Assembly: GCA_027579435.1 (NCBI GenBank)
Contig: JANBPK010000733.1
Coordinates: 54,597 to 118,596, forward strand
Source: Candolleomyces eurysporus
Lineage: Eukaryota > Basidiomycota > Agaricomycetes > Agaricales > Psathyrellaceae
DNA length: 64,000 nucleotides
Direction: 5' to 3'
Shown: positions 47,721 to 58,554 of the stretch, piece by piece
Position numbering within the stretch: the stretch's first letter is position 1
Layout of the letters: each line of letters begins with the position of its first letter
Position numbers and translations under genes: made by a program
Notes under the pieces: generated by a model
Databases searched by the model: none
What the model was told of the DNA's origin: nothing
The model's input: only the letters and a program-made list of their open reading frames with translations

Positions 47721-50612
47721 ATGCCTCGAATGAAGTCGTTTTGGNCGATCAGCACGCTTTGGCCGCTGTTGCTGACTTTCTCTGGGGTCTCTGCNCAGTC
47801 AACGGCTACCGAGCCGGTCGCGACGGCTACGCCTAGTCCTTCAGCTGCTTNGGATTCGCCGTTGCCCTCGCAGGTAGCTTTACCTCCTAGGCAAGCATGG
47901 TGCCCATCACAGATTTTCTGTGCAGGCGAGGTAAGCCTTTTCAGGCTCCCGAACTTCCCCACGCTAACNGTTCACAGCTTCTTCAAACCGTGAATGTTGC
48001 TCACCTCTACCCAGACGACAAAACTTTCATTGACAAACCCACGAGCAAACCGCCTCGAGAAGTCTTGAATGATTTCCGCAACATCTCCACGAACACCACC
48101 TATGGTCAAGTGGTGACATTCCTGCAAGAGGATTTCACTGGCGAAGGGCAGGAACTGGAAGCGATTACATTGACAAACTTCAACCCTGAACCTGCATTTT
48201 TGAGCAACATNACCGANCCCGTNGTCAGGGNGTTTGCTCAGACAGTTCATGGATTCTGGACGCAGCTCATTCGGGAAACCAACTCGTCAACGCTCTGCGG
48301 GAATAGCAACAGATGTGAGAGTTCGCTCATCCCTCTCAATCATACCTTCGTTGTACCAGGTCAGTAGTATGTTNCTCTTTGAATCAAGAAGGTTGGCTAA
48401 CTGCTTGTNAAGGTGGAAGGTTTAGGGAGCAGTATTACTGGGACAGTTTCTGGATTGTCGAGGGANTGTTGGAGTCTGAGCTTTACGATATCGCCAATGC
48501 CACACTCCAAAACTTCATGGACGAGTTGGATACCATTGGCTTCATTCCCAATGGTGGTCGAATCTACTGTACGTTCTGTGTTACTGTTCCCGCGGACTTG
48601 CAGATTGACGTCATCCTCCCTTGGCAGATCTCAATCGATCCCAGCCTCCAGTGTTCATCAAGGTATGCAACCATTCCGCTCCGAGTGGAGTCTGCTAACC
48701 TCCTATCATAGATGCTACATCGCTATGTCACTGTTACTGGTGATAGGAGCATTCTGAGGAGAGCTCTGCCCTTGGCTGAGGTGCGTGCTTGACACCAATC
48801 GATATACCAGGGCACTGACATTCGTTGCAGAAAGAGTTAGCTTGGTGGGACCGTGAACGATCTATCTCTGTNCGAAGTCCCTTCACAAACGAAACGCACA
48901 AAGTATATCGTTATTCCGTGACGAACAGTGCGCCCAGGCCGGAGTCCTATCTGACAGGTAACCCTGATGCTCCAATTCTGGGTCTTCGACTGACTTTAGT
49001 ACCATAGATTACACGACTGCCAATGATCCTAGCCTACCGGCTCTTAACGAAACGCAACGTGCAGCCTTGTACGCCGAACTGGCCAGTGGGGCTGAATCTG
49101 GATGGGATTATTCCGCTCGGTGGTTCACCCACGGCCCAGCGAACGCGACGCTTAGGGATTTGAACGTTCGTAGCACCATTGCTGTTGACTTGAACAGCAT
49201 CCTTTGTATGTTCTCTTTATCTTTCTCCTTTTTTATTCTTATCTCATCCTGTTTTGAAGATGGATCGCACCTCGCTCTCGAAGACTTGTACGGAAATAGC
49301 AACTCTACGGCCCGTTCGAGACACGTTGCTGCAGCCAACGCACTTCGAGCGGGTGTGCTCGATTTGCTGTGGGATGCTCAGAAGGTATGGTTTTCTCTCG
49401 AGTTGGTCATACAGTAGGACTGATCCGACCACTTTCAGCTCGCCTTCTACGACTTCAATCTAGTCACGAACGCGAGGAACCAAATGTTGACAGCAGCAAC
49501 ATTCTACCCATTCTGGGTTGGGATCATTCCCGACGAGGTACTCGCCAGTGAACAGGCTGCTTACGGAGCCTTCTCGTCCATCCACCTCGTCCTTAATCGC
49601 TACAATGGAACGTACCCATCTACGTTTGTCGATACCCACCTGCAATGGTAAGGCTACTATGTCTTGCTGTCATTTCAGGCTCTGGGGCTGATTTCCGACT
49701 GACTAGGGATGCACCCAACACCTGGCCGCCCCATCAATACATTGCCTTGAAAGCCTTGCAGCAGCTGCCAAATAATGTGTCCTCAGGAGCACTCCCTTCG
49801 CGTCCGGATGGCCAGTCAACCTTTGCGTTGGTTCCAGCTGGTCAACTGGGCCTGAGCGAGACGGAGCTTCCGGGTCAGCCAATTACAGACACGCAAAACG
49901 CGACTGCAACTGGAGCTGGCGCTGACATCAACCTGCTGAACGGAACGGTCGCCCACGGTGGGAATGCAAGCACAGGCTCGGAAGGATGGACGGTTACGTT
50001 GGAAAGAGAACTTGCTAATCGGTATTATACGAGCACCTTGTGCAGCTGGTGAGATGGCTTTTCCTCGGGCTCCGTCGTGCCGTGCCTGATTGGATTACTC
50101 TAGGTATGCGACTGGAGGATCGATTCCAAATCTCTTACCAAGGCTCTCGGATGAAGAGTTGAGTGTGACTCAGAGCACCTCCAGTTCGGGCCATGTAAGT
50201 CACCCTGATCTTATGACCTTGCGCGCTTGCTAAATATTACTCACCATGAATTCAGATGTTCGAGAAGTTCTCTAATCTGGACATCGATTCCGCTGGCCGT
50301 GGCGGAGAATATACGGTGCAGGTATGTGTCCCTAGAGCATGATTTCGCCCAATTGTACTCATGACCAAACTTTTTCTTGACTTTCAGGCTGGGTTTGGCT
50401 GGACCAACGGAGTTCTGCTATGGGTAGCCAGTACTTATGGTGATGCCCTTACGGCACCCCAGTGCCCCAGTCTTCTGGACAGCGCATTCGCTACTGGTGG
50501 TGGTAATGGCGGTGGTGGGAGCTCAAACACCAGTGGGGGTGAAAGGGTTATGAGCGGGCCACTGTTCGCTTTGTCCCTCGTAGCTGCAACCCTGTTTGGG
50601 TTGCTGATCTGA
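47721..50612 (+). CDS. Secreted, probably GPI-anchored alpha,alpha-trehalase (GH37)
   Basis: Hydrolyses trehalose to glucose at the cell surface. About 700 residues in twelve or so exons. Signal peptide around STLWPLLLTFSGVSAQ. GH37 landmarks in order: HLYPDDKTFIDKP, signature 1 PGGRFREQYYWDSFWIVEG, NGGRIYYLNRSQPPVF, ESGWDYSARWF with the catalytic-acid Asp, DLNSIL, DAPNTWPPHQYIALKALQQL, ELANRYYTSTL, GHMFEKFSNLD with the likely general-base Glu, GRGGEYTVQAGFGWTNGVLL. The C-terminus is a Gly/Ser/Thr-rich stretch followed by GPLFALSLVAATLFGLLI, a typical GPI-attachment tail. Many NxS/T sites. N bases occur in the first third but keep frame. Distinguished from cytosolic neutral trehalase by the signal peptide and lack of a Ca-binding N-terminus. 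Confidence 0.9.
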
Positions 50613-52536
50613 GGATCTACCCACTCGCCATGCTTCTGAAGGCCTCAACCTGACAGAGGAACCCCGTCGGCAATATTAAGATACCCCACGAAAATGGTGG
50701 ATCAATGGCTTCAAGCCAGTAAGCACCGAGATCTCTTTCCTTCGATTATGATCCGTACATGTATAGTACTGTATAACCGTTTATGGACTTTGTGATGACT
50801 CTCGGGCCCGTTTTTGAGAAGAGGAATGGTCAGCTGAAGGTGCGCAGCTTCAACTTTGGGTTTTTCCCTCTGGCACGCGGTGAAGTGCGGGGCGCCGTAT
50901 ACTCCGCCTTCAAAATTTCGCGACTACTCTAATTATGCGTTATGCTCATAGCGAATAGTCCGAATAACGAGGGTAGCTCCTGGAGGTTTCAACCCGCTTA
51001 AAAGTCCAAAAGCATTCCGGGGAGTCCATGTGCGTCTCGTCGCCGCGGTGATCACTCTTTTTTGAAGTCCGAAAGAGCTCCGCTTTCTACGTAGGAGCGA
51101 ACCGTCCGTCAGAGCGTCAATCTGAATTCAAAATGGGCGCCCATCTCCTTTTCCTGCAACCTATCTGTAAGTTTGACTTTAAATTTTACGGTCGCCTGAC
51201 TATCGCTAATCATAAGCTAATAGCAAGTCAAGTTAAATGACCCTTGCTCTGCAATTAAAGTCAATCGGACGTGTCCTATTGCAGCATTCTGCGCGCCGTT
51301 CAGAAATCATATGCCTTTCAGAAATCTCTACCTAGCCCACGTTACGTCACAATGACAGGGCATGTGTACGGTTAGTATTCTCTCCGATTTTCGTCATCAT
51401 CAATCTAACTGGAGATAGGCATATGGAGGTTATCTGCTCAGCGAGCAGCAACTCGCAAGTGCAGGTCTTGTTCTTATGAATACTTTGAACGTAGATCTTT
51501 TACGAGACCATGAGTCAAATCTAGGCAGGAAATGGCCATCTCGAGAAGGTCCTCTCGTTGCAGTTCGTTGCTCAATCCACGACTCGTTCACACCGATAAA
51601 AGACCNGGGGGGAACATCGGTACTTTACCCCGCACCCCGCAGACAAACCGCATGGTCAGGACTGATGTGCGCGTTTCGCGAACCAATGGCGCTCGCGGTT
51701 TCCAAACTTTAACGCTCTTACCGGAGGTCATCGGGTGCTCTCCCCTTCACGGGACCAGCCCCGTATCTCCGTGAGGAAACGAGTGCAACTTGTATGGTAT
51801 CCGAGCCCACATGGCAAGCTTTGGATGTCGCCTTTTCCAAGTTTCCTCAGCGGCACTCGCTGAACATTCGTGGGTACACACGGAAGATACTACTTACTAC
51901 CTCCGTTTGAGATTTACTAATGGGATTGCCCAGAAGGTGACCACCTCCGACAATTGGCTTGGGAGGAAGAGTTAGCAATCGGCTTCCGAGGATTTGGTTG
52001 ACAATTTTACATCGATAGGGCAAGCGGGCGGGGGCCGCGAGCACGAATCACCCGACCCTGTTCCAAGGTACGCTCTATACCAGGTACTGCAGTCCCGAGC
52101 CTGGTTTTTAGTAGGTGAGAACCCTCGCTACAGCTTGCTCACCAACTAATCCTCCTGTTGGGCAGGCGCGATTTGTGGCCATTGGAAGCATTGCATGCTT
52201 GGCGTATGAGCATGCTGTATCGATACAAGTCAGGTAGTAATCTCAAGAGATTGCACAGAGACTATGTTACGTCGAATCGAAGCTACTTTCGAATTCGTAA
52301 GCGGGACTATCAAGATCGCTTAATCAAATGGCATTCGACGTTCGTACAAGAGAGTCCCTTACATGGATACATAGTCCCTCATCCGCTACTGGGAGCGACC
52401 GTATGGACATTGAACTCGTGATGGTCGAGTTCGCGAAACGGGTCTTTTCTTCTAGTCGGCCGGAAAGCCAGTGCCTATCCTATAAAGCCCCGAGCAGACG
52501 TCCCTCATTGCCTAGGTGCTCTTCCTGTTCCTGAAG
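50613..52536. other. Gene-free stretch of 1.9 kb
   Basis: Largest gap in the window. Scattered short frames on both strands, none with a domain, splice pattern or codon regularity. No long repeats, no transposon ends seen. The last 100 bases include a CTATAAAGC sequence (52478-52486), a plausible TATA element for the carboxylesterase starting at 52537. Confidence 0.5.
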
Positions 52537-54689
52537 ATGCTTTCCCTTTTGCTCGCTGGACTTGCCCTGCAAGCATCCATCATCTCCGCAGCTCCCTCTC
52601 CCGTCGTGCACGAAGCTAGACAGAGTGGTCCCAGAATATCTGTCGCAGGAGGCACCTTCGTCGGCACAACGTCTGGGAGTGTTCAAAAATTCCTAGGCAT
52701 TCCTTTTGCTGCACCACCGTATGCACTTGTTATCTTTGCTCTTTTATCTTTTCGCTGACTCTCATTTTAGAGTTGGAAACTTGCGTTTCCGTCTGCCCCA
52801 GCCCATTTCGACCTATAACGGAACGATTGATGCCACCAAGTACGGCCCGTCGTGCCCACAGCAGGCCCTATCTCTTCCCATTGTCTCTGGGCTTGCTGCC
52901 GAAGCGACTGAATACATCGTCAACTCTATCTTCGGACAGGTTTTCCCGGACTCAGAGGATTGCAAGTAGACTTGCTCTGATCATACCGTAAACACCTATT
53001 CACACTGTCCTTTCAGGTCTGAGCCTTAACATCGTTAAGCCAGCGTCTGCTACATCCTCCTCCAGGTTGCCTGTCCTCGTTGTAAGCCAAACCTAATATT
53101 ATCTTTCCGTAATTCACATCTAATCCTTGATTTAGTGGATTTTTGGAGGTGGATTCCAGCTTGGCTCTACCTCCATGTACGATGGTGGTGGTGTCGTTAA
53201 GAAGTCCCAAGATATGGGACAGCCCGTGATATTCGTTAGCATGAACTACAGGTAAGGTTTCCACCTTCTCTCTAAATTCTACCCCTCACCGTTCATCAGG
53301 TTGAGCGGCCTTGGTTTCTTGGCAAGCAAGGAAGTTCGTGCTGCAGGTGTTGGAAATCTCGGATTACACGATCGTAAGTCTCGTTTCGAATGTGCTTTGC
53401 AAGCTCCTTGCTCACAAAGCGTAACAGAACGCGAAGCTCTTCGTTGGATCAAGAAAAACATTGCACAGTTTGGAGGAGATCCCAACAAAGTTACTATGTT
53501 GGTTTCTCTCATCGCAACTTTCTGGCATTCGACTGACGTATCTTTCCAGCTGGGGTGAATCTGCTGGTGCGATTTCCGCTGCTTTGCAAATGACGGCCTT
53601 CGATGGCAACCACGAAGGTCTGTTCCGCGGAGCTTTCATGCAGTCAGGGGCACCTATTCCCGTTGGTCCGGTTGAAAACGGACAGGTACACTACGACCAC
53701 ATCGTCAGGCAGACAGGATGCTCCTCGGCCAGTGACACTCTCCAATGTCTCCGGGGGGTTCCATACGCCAGGCTCATGGCTGCTATCGACTCAACCCCCT
53801 CTATATTCTCCTATCAGGTGCGTTGCTGATTGATTGTCGGGCTTTGGTACACTGTGGGCTTACGATTTCTACTTCAGTCGCTTCGCCTTGCATGGCTCCC
53901 GAGAGTAGACGGCGTTTTCCTCACCGACAACCCCCTCAAGCTTGTCCAGGCGGGCAAGGTTGCTAACATCCCATATATCAACGGCAACTGCGACGATGAA
54001 GGCACCTTATTCTCTCTATCTACCCTCAACGTTACGTACGTTGTCATATTTTTCCATATTAATCGCCCAGAACTCATGGAAAAATATAGAACCGACGCCC
54101 AGTTCAGGACATGGGTTGGCCAGACATTCCTGCAAGGTATCAGCGCTTCCCAGGTGAACACTATCGCGCAACAGTATACCGCTTCCGTCACACAGGGATC
54201 ACCCTTCGACACCGGTATTCTCAATGCTCTGACGCCTCAATTCAAGCGACTTGCTGCCTTCCAGGGCGACGGTGTCTTCCAGGCTCCTCGTCGCTGGTTC
54301 ATGCAAAACACCGCAAGCAAGCAGAATGTCTGGGGATTCAGTACGTGTTTCCCCCCGCCACAAGCCAACGGTAATAAATCTAACTTTGACCTCTAGTCAG
54401 CAAGCGCTTCAAGGTTCTGCCCATCCTCGGTGCGGCCCACGCCACCGATCTCGTCAACAGCTTCTTCCTCGGCCAAGACATGCAGGAGTACCTCATCCGC
54501 TTCACCAACAACCTCAACCCCAACTCCAACTCGCTCTTCAGCTACACTTGGCCCAAGTATGACCTCAGCTCGAAGAGGCTGCTCGTCTTCCAGGACAATA
54601 TCTTGGCCCCGCTTACCACGACCAAGGACGACCACCGAGAGGCTGCGATGAACGCTCTCATCCAGATCACCCTCACCAACCCGGTGTAA
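52537..54689 (+). CDS. Secreted type-B carboxylesterase/lipase
   Basis: Alpha/beta-hydrolase of the carboxylesterase type-B family, about 540 residues. Signal peptide MLSLLLAGLALQASIISAAP. Domain landmarks: GTFVGTTSGSVQKFLGIPFA, VGNLRFRLPQP, FPDSEDCLSLNIVKP, oxyanion-hole WIFGGGFQLGS, GNLGLHDQREALRWIKKNIA followed by QFGGDPNKVT, the nucleophile elbow IWGESAGAISA, acid residue in NGNCDDEGTLFS, and the His in LGAAHATDLV. All three catalytic residues are therefore present. Nine or so exons with introns of about 50-60 nt; stop at 54687-54689. In basidiomycetes such enzymes resemble Candida rugosa-type lipases and sterol or feruloyl esterases; substrate cannot be read from sequence. Confidence 0.92.
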
Positions 54690-55080
54690 AAAACGATTTG
54701 TATTATTATCTCTACCTTTTCTATACCCTTACGACTCACGGATTTGACGCGCTGCTTTGATGTACTATGGTTACGCTGTATAACGAAACGAAACGAAACG
54801 AATTTCAATGCTGAAACGTTAACGCTGAGTGTACCTATCTTTGCTTGGTTACTGGTATGGCGATGTCATGACATCGAACAACGTGTAGGGTGAGACTAGA
54901 GCGCATAGTCGACTCTGCGCAGTACTGGCATCGCCCGTTTCGAGCCCGGGCCCACAGGCTATTCCGCTGGGTAGAAACGCGAATTAAGAGAAAATTCTAG
55001 ATAAGCAGTGCGCATGAAATTAGGTCAGGTATAAGTTACCAATAGGATAAGATCTATGCGGCGTCTCATCAAGAGATACA
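54690..55080. other. Convergent 3' flanks, carboxylesterase / MSP1
   Basis: 391 bases. Includes a short (ACGAA)n run at about 54784-54800. No gene supported. Confidence 0.5.
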
Positions 55081-56561
55081 TTACGGGTCGGGATCATTGA
55101 GTGCCGACAGTGCTTCATCGTAACTCATTGGTGGTAACGGGCTTGTACCATCATGCGCAAAGAAATCGTCTAAGCGAAGGGGTCGAAGGTCGAAGCCCTA
55201 TCCAAAAATCCGATTAGTTATGCCGGATGTAATCAATGATGTCAGGAAATCACGTACCTCGAGTTGGCCTTTGGCGAGCAACTCCTCGTTATCGGCCGCA
55301 CTTCGCATGTACTCTCGCACTGGGACCATCGCCGCGTTCCTGCAGAGTTCTCTCAGGTCAGAACCAGAGCAGCCGTCCGTCTGACTGGCCAGAATCCCGA
55401 TCGAGAAATTAGGTTCAGTCTTGGTCTCTTTGAGCATCTATGTGGAGAGGGACGTCAGTGGATCATTGAATGGGTGTGGAGAAGATAAGGATAAGACGAA
55501 CAAGGGTCAGGATTTTGAAACGTTGCTCGTAGTTAGGAAGGCCAACAGCAAACCGCTTAGGCATTCGTCGAAGGATAGCAGAGTCGATATCATTAGGTCG
55601 ATTTGTTGCACCGAGAACGAGGATTCTATCTGTTGATGAGGTCAAGCCATCCCAGAGGCTATATAGAACGACACTGTCAGCACACGCGAAGTGGAATGAA
55701 TGAAGATAAGAACGCACGTCATGAACTCGGCTTTCATCATGCCCGTAACTTCATGGTCCCCTTTCGTCCTCTCCCTCAGGAAAGAATCTATTTCGTCGAT
55801 GAAAATAATACTGGGCTGCGTTTTTCTTGCCAGGCTGAAGAGGCCGGCGACGAGCTTGTTGGACTCGCCGTACCATTTATTTGTCAACACTGAGGCTGCA
55901 ATGTTGATAAAGGTAGCACCGGACTCCTTTGCGAGGGCTTTGGCCATCATAGTCTTCCCGCAGCCCGGTGGCCCGAACAGAAGCACACCCTTGGGTGCTC
56001 CGAGTAGTGATGACGATGCTGTGAACAGGTTGGGGTAGAGGAGGGGGTAAATGACAGATTCCCGGAGGTTTGAAATAATTGCATCCAGTCCACCAATATC
56101 TAAGCAAAAGTTAGCACGTTCCCAGAAGAGGTATTGTCGGTTCGGCCTGCCTTTGAAGGTTACGTGAATATCATCTGGGTGGATAACTTCATTCGCTACC
56201 CGTCTTTCATACTCGTCTAGTTCGAGTTGGTGGTGCCCTAACCGCTTCAAGGCCTCCATTTGCTTCGCTTTCACCTTCTCGTCTTTGCGGTCGGGCAGCA
56301 TGGAATCCAGCACCCACTAGAACAAATGACCACAGTCAGCGACAACCGACCAAAGACCTACTAAAGCCCACCCACTCTCATAGTATAGTAGACTGCTGCC
56401 TTGCGTACAGTTTCAGTATATCATTCGTACAAACGACGGTGTACCCACTTGAGAGGCCAGGAAGAGGGCGACTACGATAATGCATTCGGTGTCAGTCCGG
56501 AACGACGAATACCAGAGCTAAACTCACCCTCCAGCGCTGTCCGCTTCACATTTGGCGACAT
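55081..56561 (-). CDS. MSP1: Msp1/ATAD1 AAA ATPase of the outer mitochondrial membrane
   Basis: Extracts mislocalised tail-anchored proteins from the outer mitochondrial and peroxisomal membrane. About 370-390 residues. Short N-terminus [19 protein letters not shown] joined via a 24-nt exon (56376-56399, AAVYYTMR) to [20 protein letters not shown], forming the N-terminal membrane anchor and linker. AAA core: [20 protein letters not shown], Walker [41 protein letters not shown] (pore loop), Walker [16 protein letters not shown], sensor [20 protein letters not shown], and [20 protein letters not shown]. Ends [12 protein letters not shown] at 55081. The DGLTS and MLKE segments fit Msp1 rather than fidgetin or katanin. 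Introns are short; several exon edges are by motif. Confidence 0.9.
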
Positions 56562-57128
56562 TTCGGGTAATTGGGGGATCTAGAGAGGTGGTGGTATGTC
56601 CAAAAAACCAAGTCGGCAGTGCAGCAGAACTCGGTCGTGGTGTAACGGAAGAGCACTAGTCGCTCCACGTGAACCAGGCCTGCAATTCACATGAGCAGAG
56701 GCTATTCCGGCCCGCCACCACCCGTTTGCTTGACACAGCCAAAGAGAAGCGCCCACTGCTCAGCTGCCTGATCAATACGAAATGCTGTAGAGCTCGGCTG
56801 GGTATCAACGATATGCATTAATGACGAATACTACGGGGAAAAGGAGGAGTCTACACGATGGGTAGGATTACGGTGTCGAAAGTCTGAGAGTTATATGAGA
56901 GAGATAAAGTACATTAACTTGTGCTCAACTCATACCAACTCTTAACGATGACGGAGCAACAAAAAAGTAGAGGAGCGAGATTACATAGAAATACGAACGG
57001 ACGAGGAAATCGAAAGGGCAAAAACGAGACGCTTCCTCGTAAAGTTCGATACCAAAAGGCCCCAGGGCTTGAAGGGAAGGAGAGAACAAAATGATCGACG
57101 AGGAGACGATCCTAGGTCCTGGCGCCGC
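56562..57128. other. MSP1 promoter and 3' flank of the next gene
   Basis: 567 bases. A stretch at 56630-56705 superficially resembles a tRNA but does not fold (see rejected items). Otherwise nothing seen. Confidence 0.4.
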
Positions 57129-57688
57129 CTAGGTACGTTGAGTACCAGCGGAAGAATAGGCGGGAGGAGGGGGAGCCAAGGAGGAGGTCACGCCAGCGGC
57201 GTGCTGGACGTTGCCAGTGTAGTGGGGGACTGTATGAGCTGCGGAGGGCATGCTGTACAATCCTGGGTTCGCAGTCACAATCGCCACTGTCCTAGGAGAG
57301 AGGACGACTGGGTTGGCACCAGCAACAGGCCTGTTGCGAAGAAATGGCGGGAGAGCGATATCGGGGGGTTCTGCAGGGGTTTGAGCTGCTCCGCGCCGAC
57401 CGTACCAGGAGCGGTAATTATTCGAATAGAAAAGGATGCCCACAACTGCAGCTACAACGACTGTGGGGGATGAGACGGCGAAGCCGGGGAGGATATAGAG
57501 GACTTACAAAGCGTTATAGCTAAGCTCTGAGCGGCGTGTTGACTCATCCCGCTACCCGAACCAGTGGGCGTGGTGTCCCTCATTAGTAGCTTGGGTTGGT
57601 GTGGAAGGGCGAATGCGACCACACATATGAGAGAGTCAAAGACTGAGAGCAGGATCCAAGCACGAACGAGGCAGGGTAGCCTCTTCAT
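57129..57688 (-). CDS. Secreted or single-pass membrane protein of unknown function
   Basis: Two exons, about 170 residues, not recognised. The N-terminus MKRLPCLVRAWILLSVFDSL is followed by ICVVAFALPHQP, a signal peptide or first membrane segment. After a short luminal region (DTTPTGSGSGMSQHAAQSLA), an intron in phase 1 joins ITLFVVAAVVGILFYSNNYR, a clear transmembrane helix with a positive flank. The cytosolic tail is Pro/Ala/Ser-rich (TPAEPPDIALPPFLRN, SSLAPPPPAYSSAG) with PPPPAY resembling a PPxY WW-domain ligand. The overall plan, signal peptide, short ectodomain, one span and Pro-rich tail, is common among fungal surface sensors or adaptors. The start was set at the only ATG in frame before the hydrophobic stretch. 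Confidence 0.6.
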
Positions 57689-58554
57689 GAACAAGGGGGG
57701 GGTAGGAAGGGGGAATGTCTGCTAGCGAGGAGGGCTATTATGAGCAATTGTGAGGAACCCGGCAGCTAGAAAACCTCACCGTAAAGCTGCTCGATGTTCG
57801 GGATGGGAAAGGAACAGAGCGTATTGACTTGTCGGTGGGTGATGAGTTCTGGTGGGACAGGTTCCCGGAGCCTGGCCCCTTTAAGTATGAGCCGGGTTCA
57901 GCTTGGCAAGCGCGTTAAGCGCCAGGAGTTGCGGAGGTAGTAAGCACCAGACGAAAAAGCTGTAGACAGATCCAAGGTGAGGAGCCCGATTACACGGAAG
58001 GGGTAAATCAGGTCACTTGCCGAATCTCGAATATTGAATCTATATGATCAAGCCGGAGCGTTCGCTATGTGCATGACCAGACATAGATTTTGACATATGC
58101 ACCCCGAGGGTCAGAGGAGCCTCCGGATTCACCGCGATCATGGTGGGTGTTCTTGACGCACTTCCCTGAGAGTCGCTGCGCACCTGTCTAAGAAGAGGAA
58201 ACACGTTCTGATACACGAGGCAGCGCACCTATTCCATCCTATTCCATCGGTGTATCCTGCGCTCCCTCCATTCTACGACCCATCCGACCCACCTGCTGCT
58301 AATTGTCATTGAGATGCATGCTGTCATCGCGCAGTGGTTTGTTGGTGGACCCAAGATTCGATTCTCATATATGAAGTGGGGATGTGAAGAGGTTGGCTCG
58401 GGACCTTGCTGACTGATGCTGCAGAATGAGGTCACGGGCGGGCGGAGGAGTTGAACAACGAATAAACCATTAAAGGCCCGGAACGAGGCGGGCCGGAACA
58501 CGGGTGACGTGCCACTGGACACGACCGCGAGCATCGCCCGACCACCACCATGCA
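57689..58554. promoter_or_regulatory. Divergent upstream region, membrane protein / ALG11
   Basis: 866 bases between divergent genes. No supported gene. A pair of ATTCCATC repeats near 58230-58246 is visible; no factor site is claimed. Confidence 0.4.

Noticed and set aside
54895..54965. GTTTCGAGCCCGGG resembling a tRNA T-arm
   Set aside because: No cloverleaf could be drawn; D-arm and anticodon stem are missing.
56630..56705. tRNA-like sequence with an A-box-like TGGTGTAACGG and CTCCACGTGAACC
   Set aside because: No matching acceptor stem, and the expected B box (GGTTCGANTCC) is degenerate.
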